A stretch of DNA of 64,000 nucleotides from Eupeodes corollae (taxonomy: Eukaryota > Arthropoda > Insecta > Diptera > Syrphidae), in assembly GCF_945859685.1 (NCBI RefSeq), contig NC_079147.1:237952765-238016764 (forward strand), read 5' to 3'. The notes below the pieces were generated by a model. That model ran no database searches and was not told the origin of the DNA. It saw only the letters and a list, made by a program, of their open reading frames with translations. Position 1 is the stretch's first letter; the number at the start of each line of letters is the position of its first letter. The position numbers and the translations under genes were made by a program. Below, one piece after another: positions 56,296 to 64,000 of this stretch.

Positions 56296-59040
56296 TGATT
56301 ATCTTGAGAAGAATTTCGGTTCACCTCTGTCAACATAAATTTCTTGAATTTAATGAAGCTATGTAAATACCAGATAAAAAAGATTACAATTATAATTAAT
56401 CATTCAATTGATTGCAATGATTTAAGACCCCATGGAGTTATTTGCAGTCACTTCAGGGTTGGCAATAACGTAGGTACATCAAATATTTGTAAGGACTGTA
56501 AAAGAATACAGAGACAGCAATTAATTTCAAAAAAAAATTCAAATGAATACCTGAAGTCTCAAATATTTGCAATAAATTGATTTCAAAGTAAAGTAATTGG
56601 TAAGGTCAAATAAATAGTAATTGTATTTCATTTAAAGCCCTTGTCTTCAATGAAGCAAACTTTTAATTGAAGCTACAAAAGATTACATTCACAAAAGATT
56701 GAATTCGTTTGTAAGCTGATAGAAAGGATGAGCATTAATCGTACTCATATAATTCTCGATGGAGGGTACATTCTAGGGGAAATTTTATAGGGGATAAAAC
56801 CTTTATGTAACACATTTATTTACTTTTAGCCGATAATAGTGCAACGGCTACTTTATGATTTACCTTGAGAAAACACACTACAATAATTCGATGGTAACTT
56901 TAAACATTTAAAAACTTTCGTAATTAACTTATGAATTTGCGTGCTTTTTATTTTAAATTACTGCTTTTATTTAAATTACGATATTTTGACAAGTAGCGGG
57001 ATGATGCTAACAAGATAGCTTGTATCTGTTTATCCAGAAATGCCCAGAAAATTCAGATAACGTAATTTCATACACATTATAGAGCTAAATAATTTAAAAT
57101 TGAAAGGCATGATTTTTAGACTTTTCTGTTGGTAAAATAAATCAATTTCTTTTTAATCTAAATCTATAAAAACAGAAATTTCTCTTGTTTTTGCATTCCA
57201 TGGGGCAAAATAAATTGATTTATTTTTTATTTAAGACAAAATCTGCAGATCTTTGTACTCACACTTATACAATTAAAAAACAAGTGTTGGAAATTACCTT
57301 AACACAATGACGTTCCATGCGTCACGAGAAAAAAAAATCAATTTTTGACGAAAATCTGAATTTACCGATGGAAAACTCTATTAGTCATACATTTTTATTT
57401 CAAATGCAATACGTGACCATAATTCTTTTCTAAAGCCCACAAAATGCATACATTTCAAAGAGAAACAAAAGAAAACAATCAATTTTGCGCCAAAAACAAC
57501 TGCACCTGTCTACCTCCAACAATTTACCAAGAAAGACAAAATCAAAACAAAATCCCACACGAAAAAGACCCGGGAAAGACATAACCAAAATAAAAACCAA
57601 AAAACCCACAAAACTTGTTAAACAACAACTCACTTTTAAGAGAAAACCTGCTCACGCTTCCCCTTCACAAAAGAGAATTTATTTAACTGTCAAATATTTG
57701 ACAGCTAGTGAGAGACTGAGAAACATTAGCAAAGAACAAATATATTTTTATTCACTATTGTCCCTTTCAGTCATCGTCGAGGCGTCGTCGGGCAGATTTC
57801 TTTCAAGGCGTAGCTCTACGCGAATTTATAGTTCCGGTTCGTGTACACACTTGAATGAGTGTTCTCATAAACCACCCCTGTGCGGATTAATATAAATTCA
57901 TAAAATCTTCATCAAAATTTGGATTACATTTTTGGATTATCACACTTAATTGGATTACATTGGATAAAACGAGCAATTTTGTTTGGATATTTTGCCAACT
58001 CTAACGGTAAGATAACGAAAATTGAAAGAAAAAACCGTGTATCGGATCGGTCACCACCCTGAAAAAATAACCAACAAAAAAAAAAACTCCTCAGACAGTG
58101 TAACTTTTTCATTGCTTAGCCCCCGACTTTTAAGCTGAAAATCGATAGCGTCGAGCTTAATTTTGAACTTCCCGGTTGAAATTTGAACAAATTGTGCCTA
58201 CTATTAGTTATAAATAATTGTTTTGTGCAAAAATTGAAGAAATTATTGATTTTTCACAGAACTGGGCAGAAAAAAAAGATTCGAGGCTTCGAGGTGGTAG
58301 TCCTGGCAACTAACTTAGGGTGTGTACATGTGTTTGCGCTGAGAAACTTTTTTTTGCAGCCAAAATCGCGACAATTCCTGTGGGTGGGTCCGTTTTTAAA
58401 TTGAAATTAATCCACTGTTGGGCGCCATTTATGTGGGAAATTTCACATAAATCGAAAGATAATCTCGACATGGATGTGATTTTGATAGATTTTTGAGGAA
58501 TTTTGCAAATTTTTATTCAAAAATTCACAAATGAAAATAATTTTTCATTGTCGAATGCGTTTTCTATGATTTGCGCAGGATCCGAATTGAGATTTGTATA
58601 TCTTCTTAGTTGGAAATGCTGTGACTTTTTGAAGGTCCTGCTCGCACTTGTGCGGTTTACTACTGACAAGGATGTAATTTGCAACTATATTTAGTTCTGT
58701 CTACACTCGTACAGAATAGGTATACATACGAGTATACCTTAAGTACCATCTACCATCCCTTTGTGCTTTGTGTGCCTGAGCCTGAGATCTGTGCTGTGCC
58801 TGCCAGCTCGACTGTGATGTGCCACCATGACGAAGATGGCGAGGGTTTCTTTATTTTTTTATGAGTCTATCTCAAAGGATGTTCACCCTCAGATATATGT
58901 ATAGATGGACACATAAATGGATCAGTCGTTATTTGACCTCCAACGAGTGTAGAAGTGTTTTTATTCATATTTAGTTTAAAGTTAATAAACAGTGCAAGTT
59001 AAGTTGTAAGTAAAGTTGGCAGTTTGCCACCAGAAAATCA
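56296..59040. other. Long non-coding stretch left of the intact retrotransposon
   Basis: No supported gene over about 2.7 kb. Features seen: a perfect 18-bp palindrome CTGTCAAATATTTGACAG at 57687-57704, and a short GCGTAG-CT-CTACGC hairpin near 57808-57822. A very basic open frame at 57485-57895 rich in Lys, Thr and Pro has no recognisable domain. The right part probably includes the 5' UTR of the retrotransposon, whose exact start I cannot place. Confidence 0.45.
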
Positions 59041-59049
59041 ACAATTTGA

Positions 59050-59104
59050 TAGCCCAGTGGAAGTGGCGTCCGGAAGCAGATCCAAGGGTCGTGGGTTCGA
59101 TTCC
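59050..59104 (+). promoter_or_regulatory. tRNA-like A-box/B-box pair upstream of ORF1
   Basis: TAGCCCAGTGG at 59050-59060 fits the RNA polymerase III A-box consensus, and GGTTCGATTCC at 59094-59104 fits the B-box, 33 bp apart as in tRNA genes. TGGG-TTCGATT-CCCA forms a T-arm-like hairpin. It lies about 80 bp before the first ATG of the retrotransposon ORF1. A full tRNA cloverleaf is not evident. Confidence 0.6.
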
Positions 59105-59185
59105 CAGCCGGAGGCAACGAAAAATTTAATTGCTTTTTTTCACAACAGAGAAATTGTCGATTTTATCTGTTGGGAAGAAAAGGAG

Positions 59186-59992
59186 ATGGAGAAGGAGAAA
59201 AGAGCAGGGGTATCGAAAGATACCTCTGCCAACACATCGTTCGATGCTGCGGTGGTGCCAGCAGCGGTACCGCAAGTAACTGCAACAACATCAGGTCAGG
59301 CATCTGACCAATGGATGAAAGTAACAACAACCAAAAAAAGAAAAATCAAGAAGCATAGCCCAAATAAAGTGGAGAGGGCCAACTCCGCTAAACGGCGGGA
59401 TATGAGGAAAGAGATGGAGGGTGGTAAAGGAGGAATTACCACCGAAAGTGAGTTCTCAGACTACGCCGAGTCTGAGAAAACAGAGTATGTTTCCGAAGGC
59501 GGAGAGGGGCTCTTCAGGTCTCCGAATATGCATTTAATCATATCGGAGCCAGAGCCAGTCCCGCCGACAACGAAGGCTTTGGAGGTAGAGGCGGACCTCC
59601 AAGAGGAGACAACGCTTGTAAAGGCCCTGCAAGCCAAACAAGCAAAAATAAGCCAATTTGAGGAAAACCTCAAAAAGCTCAAGGAGGAAATGGAGCCCCT
59701 CCTCAGCCAGTAAAATTAAAACAAGAGGCGCGCCGTCAACAAGAGGCAGCTCAACGGCAACAAAAACAACTGCAGAAAAAACAACTACAGCAAAAACAAC
59801 AGCAACAACAACCACAGCAGCAAAACCAACCACAAACCAAGCCCGCTACCAAAAACACAGGAGCGGAGCAAAAGAAAAAACCGCCATCAGCAGTGACAGG
59901 CCCAAATGTTGAGGGCCCATCGACCTCAACTAAAGCATTGGAGCAGCAACAACAGCAGCAGAAACAGCAGCAGCAGAAACAGCAGCAGCAGA

Positions 59993-60027
<35 letters not shown>

Positions 60028-61077
60028 AAACAGCAGCAGCAACAACAGAAACAACCACAGCCCAAGAAAGAAAAAATACCACCGATAAGAACTCATAGAG
60101 TTGACCTGGACGACATAAAACAGGTATGTAAGTCGGCCACTAAGGGCAAATTTTTAATTAAACTCTTAAGCGAAAAAGAAAAGAATTATTCGGTCCAGTG
60201 CTTCTCACTGGCCGAATACAAGCTTGTGAAAGAATTGTTAAAAGAGGCCACAGCTGAGTTCTTCAGCTACACGCCAAAAAGTGAAAAGTTTAAGACGGTC
60301 CTTCTGAAGGGCATAAGTTCCTGCACGGAACCGGAGGAGCTCTTAGCTGAGCTCCGCCAAAAAGCCAGTGACGATCTCGATTTTATCGGGGTCAAGCCTT
60401 TCACTACGGTGAAGTCAAGACGAGGGGGTTATAGGCTGCCAATGTTCCTCGTAACATTATCGCCCCAAAGTAGTTTGAATAGTGTCGAGAGAATCACAAC
60501 TCTCGACAATCAAGCTGTACGCTGGGAGACATTAAAAAGGCACGACGACATTCTACAATGTACGAAGTGCCAGAGGTTTGGCCATGCCAATGCCAACTGC
60601 AATATGCAGTTGCGTTGTGTGAGGTGCGGAGAAACCCACAAAGAAGGAGAGTGCAAGCTGGGGAATGAGCGGGTTGAGGATTTGACCCTGCTCAAGTGTG
60701 TCCTTTGTGGAAACCAAGGGCACCCGGCTAACTATAGGGGTTGCCCTAAGGTCCAACAAATGAAACAGAAACAGGCCAGTCAAAAAGCTGAAAAAAGTCG
60801 AACAGTTAGTCGACAGGCTCCAACACAAAAATTCGTAGATCCCAAATTTTCCTACGCCCAAATGGTGTCAGGGAATGGGAACACGAGACAGGCTCCACCA
60901 ACGGTTGCCCCAAAGGCCCCTGTGCCTAAGGCACCAGAGGTGCAGCCTGACATTGTAGCCTTGTTGTTGAGCATTCAAGGTCAACTAACAGGACTGCAAA
61001 GTCAGATAAAGGAGCAAGGCAAAAGAGTAGATCATCTCTACTCTTTGTTGCCTGGCCTGGCGCAATTTAGATCATAA
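59186..61077 (+). CDS. Retrotransposon ORF1 (gag-like, three CCHC zinc knuckles, polyglutamine)
   Basis: The first ATG of the leading frame is at 59186 (MEKEKRAGVSKDTSANTS). That frame ends at 59713. The rest of the protein continues in the -1 frame, open from 59662 to the stop at 61075-61077, so one frame change between 59662 and 59713 is needed. No ATG precedes the domains in the second frame. The second part has a Gln/Lys run coded by mixed CAG and CAA (59944-60060), a PRE_C2HC-type region (YRLPMFLVTLSPQSSLNSVE) and three zinc knuckles at 60559-60744: CTKCQRFGHANANC, CVRCGETHKEGEC and CVLCGNQGHPANYRGC. This RNA-binding protein would coat the transcript. The frame change may be a mutation or programmed; I see no clear slippery heptamer. 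Confidence 0.82.
59944..60060 (+). repeat. CAG/CAA glutamine repeat
   Basis: About 39 codons, almost all CAG or CAA with interspersed AAA, in the ORF1 frame. The mixture of CAG and CAA codons argues for a selected or stable glutamine tract, not a pure triplet expansion. The antisense strand reads as long cysteine and glycine runs that are not real proteins. Confidence 0.85.
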
Positions 61078-64000
61078 TGGGCGCGCTGCCGGAGACGCGC
61101 CTTAAAGTCCTAGCTGTGAATGTAAATTCACTGATTAGGATTGAACGAAGAGCTAATATGTTCCAATTGTTGACAGACTACAGTCCCGATGTGTTTATGG
61201 CTAGCGAAACTAAGCTAAACCACAAACACAAATTGACTCATAAAAATTACAATATCGTAAGAAGAGACCGGCCCGACTCCACTCAAGGGGGTGGTGTCGC
61301 TCTCTTTATACGAAAAGGCATTAATTATAAAGTCATATACAACAATGAATTGCGAAAGCTCAAGACGCTAGAAGTTTGCGTTGTATGCATCTCTCTCACT
61401 CAAGGGAAGCGGATGTATATGATTGCGGCTTATGCGGCTGGAGCTCCGCAGGTTACTTACTTTGCTTCAGAACTCGAGATTCTTTTTAGGGAACTTAAAC
61501 TGAGCTTGGAAGAAAACTATTTCATCTTGGCCGGTGATTTGAACGCAAAACATGAAGATTGGGGAAATCAACATAGTAATCCCAGAGGTAATCATCTTTT
61601 TAATTTGATGAATCTTTACAGCGTTGAGTATGGCGTCGACCTGCTGGCTACTGAAAGGCCATCGTATCCAAGAAGCGGCTCCTTTCTGGACCTTTTGCTG
61701 TACGACACCAGACTGACAGTTACAGACAAAGTGGGTAATCACCCGCGAAACTGCTTACAGACAGTCGAGTACGACAGTGATCACTGCGGACTGGCTGCTG
61801 TAATGCAGATTCCGAACGAACGCGTGGAGTTGGAGGAATACGTTCCAACGCATTCTTACAATTACAGTAAGATGCGGTGGCCTCGTTTCACCAATGCCCT
61901 AGCGAGAGAACTTCGTTCGAGTGACATAGCCCCACCAAACAACAGAAACCTGACAAATACAGAAATTGACCAACATTTACAACAGATGGACGAAACAATA
62001 AAACGAACGATGGAACGGACAATCCCAAAGTACAAAGCACGGGACCAAATGGACGCTTACAGAAACGCGACAATTGACGCACTGCGAAAGCACAAGAGTG
62101 GCTTACTGACAAGACTCAAAAACTTGTACAGACGACTTACAGACCCACACGACTTGGAGGTTAGGACACTGAAGTCGTCAATAAAAAATGTCAATCTGTT
62201 GATTAAGGAGAACTACAGGCTATCAATTAACAAGTACTGGGACCGCAAGATCCGGTCAGTTAATTCGAGCGACCCTAGTATGTTCCCTAAAATCAACAAG
62301 ATATTCAGAAAAAAGAACGACAATGACCTTCCGAGTCTGAAACTCCAAAGAACCGAAGAAAACAGAGACGTACTCATGACAGCGCAAATAGATCCAGAAG
62401 AAGCCATCTTTGACGATGACTTTTATATAATTGAAGATCCGAAGGAAAAAGTGGAGGCGGTGGGAGCTGCTTTCCAGCAAGTGTACAAGGTGAATGTTAG
62501 CATTCGCCCCAACCACGACCTGGAAAACAGAGCCCTACTTAATCACTTTTACCTCCGTAATGATATCACACACTGGCGATCTGAGAACCGCGGTTTCATG
62601 CGGTTCAATGACGATTCCTTGGCAAATGCCATAATCGCCGAGCAAACGGGACCAAGTCCCTTGTTAGTGACGAAGGTTGAGCTTCAGCTCATCTTCAACT
62701 CAATAAAAAACAAAAAGTCAGCAGGTGTCGATGGTATATCCAACGTTGTACTAAGACATTTACCGATGGAAGCAATTGACATTTACACCACACTCTTCAA
62801 CAATGCACTGAATAATGCATATTATCCAGTGCATTGGAAGACCGCTGTGGTTCATCCTCTCCCGAAAAAGGGAAAGGACAACTCCAACCCGTCAAATCTT
62901 CGGTCGATAAGTCTTCTTCCGAGCATCAGCAAAGTTTTCGAAAAGATCATTAATAAGGCTCTGACTAAGTGGGCTGCGGACAACAAAATAATTCCGGATA
63001 AACAGTTCGGGTTCAAGGCGGGTCATGACACAATTCATGCTGCGTCTAAACTCGTTTCTGATATCCAATGGAATAAATCAAAACAACAATGCACAGGTGC
63101 TGTTCTGGTTGATTTGGAAAAGGCCTTTGACACCGTATGGTTAGAGGGTCTTTACCTAAAACTGAGCAGGCTTGGCATAAGCAAGCCATTGTTGTATATA
63201 CTTTATGATATGCTTAACGGTAGAAAGTTTGTTGTCAAAAGTGGCAATGTAACTTCTACCACAACATTCTCAATTAAAAATGGTCTTCAACAGGGAGCGG
63301 TGAATTCGCCGATTCTCTTCAGCATTTACACCAGCGATCTGATAGGTAGTCTTACAAAGGCAATTGCGTACGCCGACGATCTAATTGCGTACAGAACGGC
63401 CCAAAAGGTTGAGGTTATTAGAATTCTCTTGCAGCGTGATTTCGACAAGATTCAGCGATATTGCGACGACTGGAAACTGAAAATAAATGTCCAGAAGTCA
63501 GAGACAATTCTGTTCCGGACTCCGTTGGCTAGGGCCACGAGGGATACGTGTAAGAATTGGCGCAAGATGGTCATCGTTGATCTTCACGGGCAGCCATTAG
63601 CGAGCAAAAGTGTAGTGAAGTACCTCGGTATCTGGTTAGATCAGTATTTATATTTCGACAGACATATAAATGCTGCTCTGACCAGGGCCAGAGGAGCCTT
63701 CGCTCTGACGAAACGACTGTTTTTTAGCAGTCGGCTTGACCCCAGAGTGAAGGTAATTTGCTACATGGCCCTCATACGGCCAATGATCGTTTATGGTTGT
63801 CCTGTGTGGTTCAACGTTGCCCCTTCCCAGATGGAGAAGTTTCGGGTGTTCGAGCGGCAGTGTTTACGACGCTGTACCGGCTTATATCGAACAGCCGAAT
63901 CTTCTTATGTGCATTACTATTCAAACGAGGTCCTATACAACGGGGCTCGAATCAACAGAATTGACAATTTCGTGATAAAACTCGTTCGAGGTCACATTGC
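61077..64000 (+). CDS. Retrotransposon ORF2: endonuclease and reverse transcriptase, truncated by window end
   Basis: Starts at the ATG overlapping the ORF1 stop (TAATG) and stays open for 974 codons to the last base, with no stop or frameshift. The apurinic-type endonuclease reads VLAVNVNSLIRIERRANMFQ, ASETKL, AGDLNAKHEDWG (Asp154), YPRSGSFLDLL and YDSDHCGLA (Asp235, His236). The reverse transcriptase reads KNKKSAGVDGISNVVLRHLP, RSISLLPSISKVFEKIINKA, QFGFKAGHDTIHA, VDLEKAFDTVW and NGLQQGAVNSPILFSIYTSD, then AYADDLIAY with the YADD catalytic residues at 765-768. The thumb region reads VKYLGIWLDQYLYFDRHINA and RVKVICYMALIRPMIVYGC. All catalytic residues I can recognise are kept, so the enzyme may be active. 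It nicks target DNA and primes reverse transcription of its own RNA. The C-terminus lies beyond the window. Confidence 0.93.
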   Translation, partial: MGALPETRLKVLAVNVNSLIRIERRANMFQLLTDYSPDVFMASETKLNHKHKLTHKNYNIVRRDRPDSTQGGGVALFIRKGINYKVIYNNELRKLKTLEVCVVCISLTQGKRMYMIAAYAAGAPQVTYFASELEILFRELKLSLEENYFILAGDLNAKHEDWGNQHSNPRGNHLFNLMNLYSVEYGVDLLATERPSYPRSGSFLDLLLYDTRLTVTDKVGNHPRNCLQTVEYDSDHCGLAAVMQIPNERVELEEYVPTHSYNYSKMRWPRFTNALARELRSSDIAPPNNRNLTNTEIDQHLQQMDETIKRTMERTIPKYKARDQMDAYRNATIDALRKHKSGLLTRLKNLYRRLTDPHDLEVRTLKSSIKNVNLLIKENYRLSINKYWDRKIRSVNSSDPSMFPKINKIFRKKNDNDLPSLKLQRTEENRDVLMTAQIDPEEAIFDDDFYIIEDPKEKVEAVGAAFQQVYKVNVSIRPNHDLENRALLNHFYLRNDITHWRSENRGFMRFNDDSLANAIIAEQTGPSPLLVTKVELQLIFNSIKNKKSAGVDGISNVVLRHLPMEAIDIYTTLFNNALNNAYYPVHWKTAVVHPLPKKGKDNSNPSNLRSISLLPSISKVFEKIINKALTKWAADNKIIPDKQFGFKAGHDTIHAASKLVSDIQWNKSKQQCTGAVLVDLEKAFDTVWLEGLYLKLSRLGISKPLLYILYDMLNGRKFVVKSGNVTSTTTFSIKNGLQQGAVNSPILFSIYTSDLIGSLTKAIAYADDLIAYRTAQKVEVIRILLQRDFDKIQRYCDDWKLKINVQKSETILFRTPLARATRDTCKNWRKMVIVDLHGQPLASKSVVKYLGIWLDQYLYFDRHINAALTRARGAFALTKRLFFSSRLDPRVKVICYMALIRPMIVYGCPVWFNVAPSQMEKFRVFERQCLRRCTGLYRTAESSYVHYYSNEVLYNGARINRIDNFVIKLVRGHI

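Larger units (their letters stand above)
59050..64000 (+). mobile_element. Young Jockey-superfamily non-LTR retrotransposon, cut by the window edge
   Basis: An element with gag-like ORF1 (59186-61077, one frame change) and pol-like ORF2 (61077 to the window end). ORF1 stop and ORF2 start overlap as TAATG. The RT style (DLEKAFDTVW, NGLQQGAVNSP, AYADDLIAYR, RYCDDWKLKIN) fits the Jockey superfamily, perhaps its Loa/Baggins branch, which I judge from memory. The 5' boundary is uncertain and may lie well before 59050; the 3' end is outside the window. Confidence 0.85.

Noticed and set aside
57485..57895. Very basic 136-codon open frame
   Set aside because: Lys/Thr/Pro-rich, low complexity, start codon not ATG, no domain I recognise. 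It may be part of the retrotransposon 5' region.
59050..59104. Functional tRNA gene
   Set aside because: A- and B-boxes and a T-arm-like hairpin are visible, but I cannot build paired acceptor and anticodon stems, so it is listed only as tRNA-like.
59641..59713. Programmed -1 ribosomal frameshift signal in ORF1
   Set aside because: The overlap contains CTCAAAAAGCTC, but in the zero frame it does not fit the X XXY YYZ slippery pattern, and I see no convincing downstream structure. Left open as a finding about the frame change only.
59751..60065. Antisense open frame rich in cysteine
   Set aside because: It is the complement of the CAG/CAA glutamine tract of ORF1. The cysteine run is a by-product of GCT/TGC codons in the other frame.

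Overview
The window looks like nuclear DNA of a brachyceran fly: AT-rich, with split genes using GT-AG introns, whose products match Drosophila proteins closely by eye, in a background crowded with transposon debris. Five protein-coding host genes can be reconstructed to intact reading frames by joining exons. They are two glyoxalase I paralogs arranged head to head (minus 5579-4641 and plus 7513-8453), a WDR83/MORG1-type WD40 gene (minus 9471-8502), the DEAH splicing helicase DHX15 (minus 26721-15136, seven exons) and the Hedgehog-pathway kinesin-like gene costa/cos (plus 28375-39447, three exons, about 1098 aa).

Layout: 1-3400 is two decayed non-LTR retrotransposons and a SINE. 4530-9471 is the glyoxalase pair with a dead piggyBac element between them, then WDR83 tail to tail with the plus-strand glyoxalase. 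9800-13110 holds paired MITEs, a SINE and a mariner remnant. 15136-26721 is DHX15, with a MITE, LINE tails and a copia fragment in its introns. 26722-28374 is the divergent intergenic region between DHX15 and cos. 28375-39447 is cos, whose 7.7-kb first intron holds Tc1, mariner, LINE and SINE copies. 39675-50374 is an exact-looking 5350-bp tandem duplication. 50514-53011 is a decayed pogo/Tigger-like element. 53500-56300 is a mosaic of small remnants. From about 59050 to the window edge there is a young Jockey-superfamily non-LTR retrotransposon with an open endonuclease/reverse transcriptase frame running off the end.

The most striking observation is in the glyoxalase pair. Each paralog has lost one different metal ligand of the four that the human enzyme uses, and in the human dimer these ligands come from both subunits. 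An A-B heterodimer would rebuild one complete site and one doubly broken site. Other notable items are the tandem duplication, a tRNA-derived SINE family with an ATTT tail (five copies), inverted LINE tails flanking DHX15 exons 3-4 (a possible circular RNA with an endless frame), several MITEs, and A/B-box-like sequence just upstream of the retrotransposon ORF1. All identifications come from reading translations by eye; no database search was run.
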